Assembly (NCBI GenBank): GCA_905199445.1
Contig: CAJKGK010000003.1
Coordinates: 83,095-147,094 of the forward strand
From: an uncultured Lachnospiraceae bacterium
Lineage (GTDB): Bacteria > Bacillota > Clostridia > Lachnospirales > Lachnospiraceae
DNA length: 64,000 nt
Reading direction: 5' to 3'
Under the pieces are notes generated by a model. It ran no database searches. It was not told where the DNA came from and worked only from the letters and a program-made list of their open reading frames with translations. Every line of letters starts with the position of its first letter. The stretch's first letter is position 1. Positions 1-7,529 of this stretch are shown here, piece by piece. Both the position numbers and the translations under genes were made by a program.

Positions 1-162
1 ATTCCACCATCCCTCTGCACAGATCTTGCCATGTCGCATGATCATCAGACCATGAGGCTCAGTAAACCCCATTTCCAGCTGATCCAAAAGCCACTGAATA
101 TCCCTTGAGTCAATACCCACATCAGTCGGTGCAACCCGCTCAAATTCTTTTCTCTGAACCAT
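1..162 (-). CDS. Serine hydrolase (beta-lactamase class C/esterase family), N-terminal fragment
   Basis: Only the first 54 codons lie in the window; the gene runs off the left edge. The start ATG follows a strong GGAGGAGG ribosome binding site. The visible protein includes PTDVGIDSRDIQWLLDQLE and then HGLMIMRHGKICAEGWW. This resembles the N-terminus of beta-lactamase-like serine hydrolases, where a short helix precedes a strand of the type 'hslvvvrdGklvaEgyw'. The catalytic SxxK motif would lie outside the window, so class and substrate cannot be judged. The gene is separated from nadE by a terminator and is probably transcribed on its own. Confidence 0.6.
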   Translation of the reverse strand, partial: MVQRKEFERVAPTDVGIDSRDIQWLLDQLEMGFTEPHGLMIMRHGKICAEGWWN

Positions 163-314
163 TTAAATTTCCTCCTCCAATCATTCTATAGCGTAGTTTT
201 AACAGCTTGTCTTCTGTTACATTCATTATAAAAATCTGCTTAATAGGAATCTTATAAAAAAGTATGTTTTGTTTTCATTTTTAATAAACAGCCTGTATTT
301 TTAAATTTCTACAA

Positions 315-365
315 TAAAAAACAGGCAGGATTTCTTCCTTTAAGAAGAATCATCCTGTCTGTTTT
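315..365 (-). terminator. Intrinsic terminator after nadE
   Basis: On the minus strand a long imperfect stem (ACAGaCAGGAT...ATCCTGcCTGT, with an inner TTCTTC/GAAGAA helix) is followed by a run of T. It sits about 20 bases after the nadE stop codon and ends the dapB-nadE unit before the serine hydrolase gene. Confidence 0.85.
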
Positions 366-383
366 CATTCATGGGATTCTATT

Positions 384-2348
384 CTAGTTAAACGATAAAA
401 GCATTTGCTCCAGATCCTTTTGCCACAATGTGACACAGGCATCGCTTGGCATGCGAAGATCTCCCCTTGGCGATACACCAACCGAACCAACCTTTGGTCC
501 ATCCGGCAGGCAGGAACGCTTAAATTGCTGAGAAAAGAAGCGCCAGTAAAACTTTTTCAGCCATTTAAGAACCGTTTCAGGCGTATACATCCCCTCAAAG
601 GCATGGCAAGCCAGCCGATAAATTTTAGAAGGCAAAAATCCAAAACGCATGACATAGTATAAATAAAAATCATGAAGCTCATAGGGCCCTACAAGATCTT
701 CTGTTTTCTGCACAATCTTTCCGTCCTCTGGAGGAATCAGTTCTGGGCTCACCGGTGTATCCAAAATATCCTTAAGTGTTTTGGAAAGCAGACTGTCTGT
801 TGTCGTATCTGCCCAAAAACCTACAAGATGACGAACAAGAGTTTTTGGCACAGAAGCATTGACACCATACATAGACATATGATCTCCGTTATAAGTTGCC
901 CACCCCAGTGCCAGCTCGGACAGATCCCCTGTGCCGATCACCAGGCCGTCATACTGATTGGCAATATCCATAAGCACCTGTGTACGCTCTCTGGCCTGGG
1001 CATTTTCGTAGGTCACATCATGACAATTTTCATCATGACCGATATCTTTGAAGTGCTGACGGACAGCCTGCCGGATATCCACTTCCTTAAGCGCAGCCCC
1101 AAGGGTCTCCACTAACAGGCAGGCATTACGATACGTTCGGTCCGTCGTGCCAAAACATGGCATTGTCACGGCAATAATATTTTTCCGGTCAAGTCCTAAA
1201 AGATCAAAAGCTCTCGTAATCACCAGCAGGGCCAGCGTAGAATCCAGTCCTCCTGAAATCCCCACAACAGCGTGACTGCAACCGGTATGCGCCAGTCTTT
1301 TCTTTAAACCCATGGCCTGAATATTTAAAATTTCCTCGCAGCGGCTGTATCGTTTATTCACATCTGAAGGCACAAAAGGTAATGGATCTATAAAGCGGGT
1401 CAGGGCCGTTCTGGTGACTTCCAGCTGAAATGGAATTTCCAGATAAGCATTCTCTTGAGACGTTCCCACATATTCTGTGCCTACCTGACTTTGATCCCCT
1501 CCCGGAAATGTATTCATCCGCCGCCGCTCATTGGTTAGTTTTTTAACATCCAGCTCCGTCATGGTCAGCCCTGAGCCAAACCGATGGGACTGAGCCAGAA
1601 TTTTTCCGTTTTCTCCGATCATATTATGACCAGCAAAAACCAGATCCGTGGTGGATTCCCCTTCACCGGCATCCGCATAAACATAACCGCACACCAGCCG
1701 GCCCGACTGACCGCTTACCAGACTTTTTCTGTAGCTGTCCTTGCCTGTCGTCTCATCACTGGCAGACAGGTTGGCAATAACTGTGGCACCGTTTAGAGCT
1801 GCACCGATACTTGGCGGTGCCGGCACCCATAAATCCTCACAGATTTCAAAAGCCAGCTTAAATTCCGGCAGATTCTCACATTTAAATAAAAGCCGGGTAC
1901 CGATCCATGTCTGCTGCCCGCAAATCTGTACGCTCACAGGCCGATCATTGCCTGGACAAAAATGTCTGGCCTCATAAAACTCCGAATAATTGGGAATATT
2001 TTTCTTTGGAACAAGGCCCAAAAGCTTTCCCTTACATATAACCGCAGCCACATTATAAAGCTTTCCTCCGATTTCCAGAGGCAGACCTGCCCCGATGACC
2101 ATATTAAAATTTTCTGAATACCTGATCAGCTCCCTGAGGCCATCCAGAGCACCCAAAAGCAGTGTATCCTGTAAAAACAGATCGCCGCATGTATAACCGG
2201 TAATCCCCAGTTCCGGAAACACGATAAGATGAACGCCTGCCCTAGCGGCCTCATCGATCAGCGCCTTCATATGGTCCACATTATATTCACAGTCAGCCAC
2301 TCTCAAATCAGGAGTTGCTGCGGCTACTTTGATAAATCCATCAATCAT
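384..2348 (-). CDS. nadE: Glutamine-hydrolysing NAD+ synthase
   Basis: Catalyses the last step of NAD+ biosynthesis, ATP-dependent amidation of nicotinic acid adenine dinucleotide with glutamine as nitrogen donor. The 654 residues form two domains. The N-terminal nitrilase-type glutaminase has its triad region at FPELGITGY (Glu46), VPKKN (Lys about 115) and FEICEDLW (Cys170). The C-terminal NAD synthase has the ATP-pyrophosphatase loop SGGLDS at 365-370. The length suits the two-domain bacterial type, which makes its own ammonia. It follows dapB by 44 bases and ends at a strong terminator, so the two genes are probably co-transcribed. No functional link to lysine synthesis is obvious. Confidence 0.95.
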   Translation of the reverse strand: MIDGFIKVAAATPDLRVADCEYNVDHMKALIDEAARAGVHLIVFPELGITGYTCGDLFLQDTLLLGALDGLRELIRYSENFNMVIGAGLPLEIGGKLYNVAAVICKGKLLGLVPKKNIPNYSEFYEARHFCPGNDRPVSVQICGQQTWIGTRLLFKCENLPEFKLAFEICEDLWVPAPPSIGAALNGATVIANLSASDETTGKDSYRKSLVSGQSGRLVCGYVYADAGEGESTTDLVFAGHNMIGENGKILAQSHRFGSGLTMTELDVKKLTNERRRMNTFPGGDQSQVGTEYVGTSQENAYLEIPFQLEVTRTALTRFIDPLPFVPSDVNKRYSRCEEILNIQAMGLKKRLAHTGCSHAVVGISGGLDSTLALLVITRAFDLLGLDRKNIIAVTMPCFGTTDRTYRNACLLVETLGAALKEVDIRQAVRQHFKDIGHDENCHDVTYENAQARERTQVLMDIANQYDGLVIGTGDLSELALGWATYNGDHMSMYGVNASVPKTLVRHLVGFWADTTTDSLLSKTLKDILDTPVSPELIPPEDGKIVQKTEDLVGPYELHDFYLYYVMRFGFLPSKIYRLACHAFEGMYTPETVLKWLKKFYWRFFSQQFKRSCLPDGPKVGSVGVSPRGDLRMPSDACVTLWQKDLEQMLLSFN

Positions 2349-2390
2349 TGGTCCAATCCTTCCTTTTTACGGGTATCAGCTTTATGGATA

Positions 2391-3146
2391 TCAGCCAATC
2401 ACATCCGCCATAGAATACATGCCCGGTTTCTTATCCTTAAGAAATACGGCAGCCTCCAGAGCACCCTTTCCAAATATGGCCTTGGAGTAAGCCGTGTGCT
2501 TGATTTCCACCACCTCATCAGGTCCGCAGAAAAAGACTTCATGCTCACCTACAATCGTACCGCCCCGCACTGCCTGGATACCGATCTCCCGGCGATCCCG
2601 CTTAGCACGCTCCCGGCTGCGATCCAATTTATAGGTATATTCGTTATTCATGGCTTCATTCATAGCCTCAGCAATAGCCAGTGCTGTTCCTGACGGTGCA
2701 TCCAGCTTTTTATTATGATGCTTTTCCACAATCTCCATATCATAGCCAGCCGATGCCAATACCTTTGCAGCTGCAGCTGCCAGTTTGAAAAGGGTATTCA
2801 CACCAAGAGACATATTGGCCGAGCGAAGCACAGGAATTGTTCTGGAAGCCATGGTTACAGATTCAAGCTGTGCATCACTCAGGCCGGTCGTACACAATAC
2901 CAGAGCGATTTTATGCGCAGCAGCCCAGGCCACCAGTCCATCGACGGCCCCTGCTGTGGAAAAATCCACAATCACATCAGCCTGTACATCGCAGGACTGC
3001 AAATCCGTAAAAACCGGATAATCTGTATTTCCCAAATCTGACCTGTCGATTCCAGCAACAATTTTTATATCTTCCCTGTCTTTTGCCAAACGGCTAATCA
3101 CCTGTCCCATGGCTCCATTGCAGCCGTGCATAATTATATTTGTCAT
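2391..3146 (-). CDS. dapB: 4-hydroxy-tetrahydrodipicolinate reductase
   Basis: Reduces the DapA product in the diaminopimelate/lysine pathway using NAD(P)H. The 251-residue protein starts MTNIIMHGCNGAMGQ with a Rossmann GxxGxMG loop. The catalytic region EKHHNKKLDAPSGTA follows mid-protein. I chose the ATG at 3146 because GAGGAGG lies 6 bases upstream; the upstream in-frame ATGs lack such a site. It is third in the dapA-lysC-dapB order but is separated from lysC by a terminator hairpin. It may therefore depend partly on its own promoter or on read-through. Confidence 0.95.
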   Translation of the reverse strand: MTNIIMHGCNGAMGQVISRLAKDREDIKIVAGIDRSDLGNTDYPVFTDLQSCDVQADVIVDFSTAGAVDGLVAWAAAHKIALVLCTTGLSDAQLESVTMASRTIPVLRSANMSLGVNTLFKLAAAAAKVLASAGYDMEIVEKHHNKKLDAPSGTALAIAEAMNEAMNNEYTYKLDRSRERAKRDRREIGIQAVRGGTIVGEHEVFFCGPDEVVEIKHTAYSKAIFGKGALEAAVFLKDKKPGMYSMADVIG

Positions 3147-3174
3147 AGAAATCCTCCTCATAAAGCTTTTCATA

Positions 3175-3183
3175 AGTTTACCA
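3175..3183 (-). promoter_or_regulatory. Possible extended -10 promoter for dapB-nadE
   Basis: Between the lysC terminator and dapB the minus strand reads TGG-TAAACT, an extended -10 element. A weak -35 (TTTTCT) sits 17 bases further up. It would let dapB-nadE be expressed independently of the lysine riboswitch. Confidence 0.35.
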
Positions 3184-3216
3184 TATTTTTCAGGCTGAGA
3201 AAACCTTAATTACATG

Positions 3217-3256
3217 CAAAAACAGCAGGATCCGGAAAACCGTTCCTGATCCTGCC
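3217..3256 (-). terminator. Intrinsic terminator between lysC and dapB
   Basis: Minus-strand stem GCAGGATC...GATCCTGC, extended inward by GGAA/TTCC, is followed by TGTTTTTG. It lies about 10 bases after the lysC stop codon and would end most transcription from the riboswitch-controlled promoter. Confidence 0.8.
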
Positions 3257-3265
3257 ATCCATTTT

Positions 3266-4585
3266 CTACAGCTGTGATGTCACAAAAATATCATAAATTG
3301 CCCGGATCGCTGTTTCGAAATCGCTGTTTTTCACACCAATAATGATATTAAGCTCACTGGATCCCTGGTCAATCATTTTTACGTTCACCCGGGCATGTGC
3401 CAATGCCGAAAAAATTCTTCCGGCGGTGCCCCGGGTGGCACGCATGCCTCTGCCCACAACGGCAATCAGTGCCAAATCCGATTCCAATTCCAGGTCATCT
3501 GGATTCACGGCCCGATGAATACCTGCAATCACCTGCTGTTCCTTTTCAACAAATTCCTCCTGATGAACAAACACCGTCATCGTATCAATCCCTGAGGGCA
3601 TATGTTCAAAAGAAATCCCGTTATCCTCAAAAACTTCCAGCACCTTACGTCCAAAACCGATCTCCGAATTCATCATCGCCTTGTCAATGCTGATAGAAGC
3701 AAAGCCCCGCTTGCCTGCAATGCCTGTAATTGTATATTTGGGACTGTGGCAGGTGCTTTCCACAATCAGAGTTCCTTTTTGTTCCGGTGCATTCGTATTT
3801 CGAATATTAATAGGAATTCCCTCTTTTCTCACCGGGAAAATTGCATCTTCATGAAGCACAGTAGCCCCCATATAGGAAAGCTCTCTTAACTCTCTATATG
3901 TAATGGTTTCGATCACCTCAGGATTATTGATAATTCTAGGATCAGCCACTAAAAATCCCGGGACATCCGTCCAGTTTTCATAAAGATCGGCCCGGATCGC
4001 CTTAGCCACCAAAGACCCTGTAATATCTGATCCGCCCCTGGAAAAGGTTTTCACCTTACCGTCATCTGTGGCACCATAAAAGCCGGGAATAACCGCATGT
4101 TCCACATGATTCAGCCGGTCAGACAGACACTGATTGGTTTTCTCTCCGTTAAGATTACCGTTTTCATCAAAAAAGATGACGGTGGCCGCATCTATGAATT
4201 CAAACCCCAGATAAGCAGCCATCACAATACCGTTTAAATACTCCCCTCTGGAAGCCGCATAATCTTTTCCGGCCTTGCTTTCAAACATAGTTTTAATCTT
4301 CTCAAATTCATTATCCAGCGATAATTCCAAACCAAGTCCCTGAATAATCTCATCGTATCTGGCCTGTATTTTAGACAGCAATTCACCAAAATCCTGTCCA
4401 TCCACGGCAGCGGCATAGCAGCTGTAAAGCATATCCGTTACCTTTGTATCTGCGGCAAAACGCTTGCCGGGTGCCGAGGGTACCACATATCTTCTGGACT
4501 CATCCTCGCGGATAATCGCCCCAACTTTTTTAAACTGCAGCGCACTGGCCAGTGAACTTCCTCCGAACTTAACAACCTTTTTCAT
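3266..4585 (-). CDS. lysC: Aspartate kinase
   Basis: Phosphorylates aspartate, the committed step for lysine, threonine and methionine. The 439-residue protein begins MKKVVKFGGSSLAS, the amino-acid kinase signature KFGGSS. It also contains FSRGGSDITG in the catalytic domain (about 1-280). The C-terminal third looks like paired ACT domains (GIAGKRGFASISID; IAVVGRGMRATRG), the usual site of allosteric amino-acid binding. The start at 4585 has GGAGGA 9 bases upstream and begins exactly at the conserved MKK. It sits 44 bases after dapA and shares its lysine-riboswitch leader, so it is probably the lysine-controlled isozyme. Confidence 0.93.
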   Translation of the reverse strand: MKKVVKFGGSSLASALQFKKVGAIIREDESRRYVVPSAPGKRFAADTKVTDMLYSCYAAAVDGQDFGELLSKIQARYDEIIQGLGLELSLDNEFEKIKTMFESKAGKDYAASRGEYLNGIVMAAYLGFEFIDAATVIFFDENGNLNGEKTNQCLSDRLNHVEHAVIPGFYGATDDGKVKTFSRGGSDITGSLVAKAIRADLYENWTDVPGFLVADPRIINNPEVIETITYRELRELSYMGATVLHEDAIFPVRKEGIPINIRNTNAPEQKGTLIVESTCHSPKYTITGIAGKRGFASISIDKAMMNSEIGFGRKVLEVFEDNGISFEHMPSGIDTMTVFVHQEEFVEKEQQVIAGIHRAVNPDDLELESDLALIAVVGRGMRATRGTAGRIFSALAHARVNVKMIDQGSSELNIIIGVKNSDFETAIRAIYDIFVTSQL

Positions 4586-4629
4586 GAATCCCATTCCTCC
4601 TGTGTAAGCGTTATTCATCTGTCATCCCA

Positions 4630-5526
4630 TCACTTGCCGGCAAGCTTCAGACCAAAATCCTTCATAGCCTGAGCCAACTTTGCCTCATTGGCGGGCTCCA
4701 TTGTTGTCAGCGGCAAACGCAAAGGTCCGGCGGACATTCCCAGAAGATTCATAGCCGTTTTCACCGGAATCGGATTTACTTCGCTAAAAAGGGCATTAAT
4801 CAAAGGAATCGCCTTCAGCTGCATGGCACAGCTTTCTGCCACCTGACCGGACAGGTATTTTTCTACAATATCATGAGTATAATGCGGGGCCACGTTAGAC
4901 AGCACAGAAATCACACCTACGCCTCCCAGAGAAAGCAGCGGAACAATCTGATCATCATTGCCGGAATACAGATCAATACATCCTTCAGCCAGACTCATCA
5001 GCTTTGCCACCTGAGAAATATTTCCGGAAGCCTCCTTGATAGCCACAATATTATCACATGTCTTTGCCAGTGTCACCGCCGTTTCAGGGGCAATATTAAT
5101 TCCTGTTCTGCTCTGTACATTATAGAGAATAATCGGCAGATCCGTATGCTTTGCGATCTGGGTATAATGGGCGATCAGTCCGTTTTGTGTGGCCTTATTA
5201 TAATAGGGTGTTACAATCAAAGCACCATCGGCGCCCAGAGTCTGGGCTTCCTTAGTCAAATAGATTGCTGTCTGCGTATCATTGGAGCCGGTACCTGCAA
5301 TCACAGGGACTCTTTTGCCCGCCGCTGCCACTGCAACCTTGATACATTCCACATGCTCAGGCTCAGACAATGTCGATGACTCTCCGGTTGTTCCGCAAAT
5401 AATAATCGCATCTGTTCCATTTTCAATCTGCCAGTCCACGATATGCTCCAGCTGCTCGAAATTCACTTTTCCGTCTTCGTACATTGGTGTCACAATGGCA
5501 ACACCTGCACCTTTAAAAATCGCCAT
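4630..5526 (-). CDS. dapA: 4-hydroxy-tetrahydrodipicolinate synthase
   Basis: Condenses pyruvate with aspartate semialdehyde, the first step specific to diaminopimelate and lysine. The 298-residue (beta/alpha)8 protein shows ICGTTGESSTL (substrate-binding GTTGE), LYNVQSRTG (catalytic Tyr) and VAIKEASGN (Schiff-base Lys). The start ATG has AAAGGAGG upstream. It is the first gene after a lysine riboswitch and terminator, so its expression should fall when lysine is plentiful. Confidence 0.96.
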   Translation of the reverse strand: MAIFKGAGVAIVTPMYEDGKVNFEQLEHIVDWQIENGTDAIIICGTTGESSTLSEPEHVECIKVAVAAAGKRVPVIAGTGSNDTQTAIYLTKEAQTLGADGALIVTPYYNKATQNGLIAHYTQIAKHTDLPIILYNVQSRTGINIAPETAVTLAKTCDNIVAIKEASGNISQVAKLMSLAEGCIDLYSGNDDQIVPLLSLGGVGVISVLSNVAPHYTHDIVEKYLSGQVAESCAMQLKAIPLINALFSEVNPIPVKTAMNLLGMSAGPLRLPLTTMEPANEAKLAQAMKDFGLKLAGK

Positions 5527-5589
5527 AAATCATATCCTCCTTTAGTTCATAAAGCTTACAGGAATTGATAAAAAGTTCCCATATTACAG

Positions 5590-5617
5590 CAAAAAGCCGG
5601 CTGTGAAGCCGGCCCGG
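5590..5617 (-). terminator. Riboswitch-associated intrinsic terminator
   Basis: Minus strand: a six-base-pair stem GCCGGC-ttcaca-GCCGGC is followed directly by TTTTTG. It lies between the lysine aptamer and the dapA ribosome binding site, where the expression platform is expected. Confidence 0.9.
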
Positions 5618-5627
5618 TAAGAATAAT

Positions 5628-5838
5628 GAAAAATGCGCATCTGAAAACACATGTGCATCTTTACATTCTTTAAAGCAGCACTCCATCTTTCGATGACAGT
5701 CACACAGCTTTTTACTGTATGCCCAGAAATATATACTGCAGGATATATAATTCTTCGGCATCGTACCCTTTCATACTGACTCAACTATGCCTGCCATATC
5801 TTCAGCATTACTGATGTAAAATGCGCCTCTACTTAAAA
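5628..5838 (-). promoter_or_regulatory. Lysine riboswitch (L box)
   Basis: The 397-base gap before dapA is explained by this element. Read on the minus strand it has the conserved L-box blocks in order: GTAGAGGCGCA, then AGTAATGCTGAAG, then GAAAGGGTACGATGCCGAAG, then CTGGGCATACAG, then GTGACTGTCATCGAAAGATG and GGAGTGCTG. P1 is closed by GCGCAT at the 5' end and ATGCGC (5635-5640) at the 3' end. A terminator follows. The family binds lysine and stops transcription, here of dapA-lysC. The match is by eye against the B. subtilis lysC leader pattern and is strong. Confidence 0.93.
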
Positions 5839-5879
5839 ACTCTTTTGTACTTTAATTGGTTAATTTATTATTCACTGAA

Positions 5880-5908
5880 AGATTATCACTTTTTCTTTAC
5901 ATTGTCAA
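5880..5908 (-). promoter_or_regulatory. Promoter of the dapA-lysC leader
   Basis: Consensus -35 TTGACA (5903-5908), a 17-base spacer and -10 TAATCT (5880-5885). Transcription would start about 35 bases before the lysine aptamer. The -35 lies only 15 bases past the end of the cobalamin adenosyltransferase gene. Confidence 0.8.
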
Positions 5909-5923
5909 TTCTATTTTAAAAAA

Positions 5924-6430
5924 TTATACGGATAATTGATCCGATTTAATAATTTCCATTCTGGAAACATAATCCGCATAATCCATCAGATGGTCAGGCA
6001 GATTTCTGCCGGTCATAATCAGTTCAACGGACTCGCTTTTTCGTTCTATCAGACGAATCAGATCTTCAACGCTTATAATTCCCAAATCCACCAGCCCAAG
6101 GACCTCATCAAGGACAAGGACATCGCACTCTCCGATCGATAAAACCTTATGCACAAAATTCAGGCCATTGAGAATATTTTGAATTTCATCCTTTTTCTCT
6201 TCTTCATTAAGATTTTCAAAATATCCATCCGCTTTCTCAAACCGGAAAATTTTCATTTCAGGTTCAAGACGCTGAAGATATTCCAGATTTCCATCCATCC
6301 TTCCTTTTAAAAACTGCACAACAAAAACTTCACGGCCCTCACTGGCACAGATCATGGCCCGGCCAAGGGATGCCATAGACTTACCTTTTCCCTCGCCGAA
6401 ATAAATTTTGATCAATCCATTATTCAACAT
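5924..6430 (-). CDS. cobO: Cob(I)alamin / cob(I)yrinic acid a,c-diamide adenosyltransferase (CobA/CobO/BtuR type)
   Basis: Transfers the adenosyl group of ATP to reduced corrinoid, making adenosylcobamides. The protein is about 168 residues from MLNNGLIKIYFGEGKGKS, whose GEGKGKS loop (about 12-18) is the family's modified P-loop. LVLDEVLGLVDLGI and ELIMTGRNLPDHL are also typical of the CobA/BtuR group. ATG 6430 is preferred, with GAGGTGA just upstream, although an in-frame TTG lies 15 bases earlier. No other cobalamin genes are in the window, which suggests salvage or a scattered pathway. Confidence 0.88.
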   Translation of the reverse strand: MLNNGLIKIYFGEGKGKSMASLGRAMICASEGREVFVVQFLKGRMDGNLEYLQRLEPEMKIFRFEKADGYFENLNEEEKKDEIQNILNGLNFVHKVLSIGECDVLVLDEVLGLVDLGIISVEDLIRLIERKSESVELIMTGRNLPDHLMDYADYVSRMEIIKSDQLSV

Positions 6431-6444
6431 TTTCACCTCATCCA

Positions 6445-6466
6445 AAACACCGGTCTGACGGTGTTT
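6445..6466 (-). promoter_or_regulatory. Leader hairpin next to the cobO ribosome binding site
   Basis: In the cobO leader, AAACACCG-tcagac-CGGTGTTT forms a perfect 8-bp hairpin ending just before GGATGAGGTG. An upstream ACCGcTGA could instead pair with TCAgacCGGT, giving a competing structure. This may influence translation. It matches no riboswitch class that I recognise. Confidence 0.4.
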
Positions 6467-6515
6467 CGCTTGTAAGATTCCCTCATCAGCGGTTTTATCA
6501 GTCCCACCTTAATAG

Positions 6516-6544
6516 TTAATACCACATGTTTGTGAAAACGTCAA
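6516..6544 (-). promoter_or_regulatory. Promoter of cobO
   Basis: -35 TTGACG (6539-6544), 17-base spacer, -10 TATTAA (6516-6521), between the SSB-like gene and cobO. It gives a leader of roughly 80 bases. Confidence 0.65.
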
Positions 6545-6569
6545 TAAAAAATCCTCAAAACAAACGGAT

Positions 6570-7199
6570 TTATGCCTCCACACATTCAATTTTACTGACA
6601 GAAATCTCATAAGCCGTTCTTTTTTCCACTGTATCCCCATCCAGTTTTTTCTGATAAGTTCTGCTTTGAATCCGCCCCCAGAGATGAATATGTTCACCTA
6701 CCTGAAATTTTCCGGCAAATCGTGCATTGCGTCCCCAGCAAATACACGGCAGGTAATCGGATTTTCCATACGGACGATTCACCGCAAGCAGCAAATCCGC
6801 AATCTCTCTTCCGAGAGGTGTCATTCGGTAAACCGGCTGTTTGCATATATAACCGTTTAAGTACACACTGTTTGGCTTCACACATTCCGCATCCTCTCCC
6901 AGAACTTCAAATTCACGGACAAACACAGAAAGAATCAGCCGGTTGTGTCCCTCCTCATGTTTATTGTAAGATCGAAACTGCCCCCTAGCCTCTATGGTCT
7001 GACCTATGTAATTCTGAGTGACGTCTACCAGGCGTTCAGATACCATCAGCGGAATACGGTCTGCCATGTTGCTTAAACGATTCACAACAATTTCCATCAT
7101 GTAAAACCCTTCTCCGAAAACCTCATGACTGTACGTAAATTCCGAATCCACCACTCCTACTACACATACCTGATTATTGTCCAGCACCTTATCTGCCAT
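6570..7199 (-). CDS. Single-stranded DNA-binding-like protein with two OB folds
   Basis: A 209-residue protein in two similar halves, residues about 8-95 and 105-205. Each has the strand pattern of SSB-type OB folds: VCVVGVVDSEF...IGQTIEARGQFRSY, then VYLNGYICKQPVYR...VGEHIHLWGRIQSRTY. The second half carries the 'PCICWGRNARFAG' strand-turn seen in SSB/PriB-like proteins ('vvaWgr-A'). It lacks the acidic C-terminal tip of replicative SSB, so it is probably not the main SSB. Proteins of this shape are common in Clostridia; the exact role is unknown. An AAAGGGG site precedes the ATG. A 26-base palindrome lies 33 bases upstream. Confidence 0.75.
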   Translation of the reverse strand: MADKVLDNNQVCVVGVVDSEFTYSHEVFGEGFYMMEIVVNRLSNMADRIPLMVSERLVDVTQNYIGQTIEARGQFRSYNKHEEGHNRLILSVFVREFEVLGEDAECVKPNSVYLNGYICKQPVYRMTPLGREIADLLLAVNRPYGKSDYLPCICWGRNARFAGKFQVGEHIHLWGRIQSRTYQKKLDGDTVEKRTAYEISVSKIECVEA

Positions 7200-7231
7200 C
7201 GCTTTTGTTCCCCTTTCTGATTTTGATCTGA

Positions 7232-7257
7232 CAATGATCCAGAATTCTGAATCATTG
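7232..7257. repeat. 26-base near-perfect palindrome upstream of the SSB-like gene
   Basis: CAATGATcCAGAATTCTGaATCATTG: 12 of 13 arm positions pair, centred on GAATTC. It lies in the divergent 330-base region between the SSB-like gene and typA, which otherwise holds only the typA promoter and leader. It could be an operator for a dimeric regulator or an RNA hairpin in the leader; no run of T follows on either strand. Confidence 0.6.
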
Positions 7258-7427
7258 AAAAAATATTTCCGAGCGTTCTAACCTTATCACATCTGCAGGT
7301 TCCAAAGAAATTATTGTTCATCGTCCCCTTTTGCCAGGTTTCACCATAAATGCCTATTTTCCAGATTGGTGAGGTGTTCATTTTCCCGGGTTCTGTCTTT
7401 TTGTGTCATAAAATTATGCCAAACGCC

Positions 7428-7455
7428 TTGAAAAAATCATTCTATATGGTAAAAT
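7428..7455 (+). promoter_or_regulatory. Promoter of typA
   Basis: -35 TTGAAA (7428-7433), 16-base spacer ending in TGG, -10 TAAAAT (7450-7455), an extended -10 form. The typA start codon lies 75 bases downstream. Confidence 0.7.
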
Positions 7456-7529
7456 ATAAAAATTGTAGATTTAAAATGACATGCTGTGCCAGGCACAGCG
7501 CCATTATGGTTAGAAAGGATGCACATTAT

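Noticed and set aside
88..240. Search for mobile elements, CRISPR arrays, tRNA or rRNA genes across the window, prompted by the AT-rich left edge
   Set aside because: No transposase or integrase motifs, spaced repeats or tRNA-like cloverleaf sequences were found anywhere; the left edge is an ordinary promoter region.
5513..5784. Open reading frames of 66-82 codons on the minus strand between dapA and cobO
   Set aside because: They overlay the lysine riboswitch aptamer and terminator, have no ribosome binding site and show no protein family.
6463..6489. Hammerhead-ribozyme-like core in the cobO leader: CTGATGA followed by GCGAAAC on the minus strand
   Set aside because: The bases between the two core blocks do not form stem II beyond one pair, and the flanking bases do not form stem I. 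The match is probably chance.
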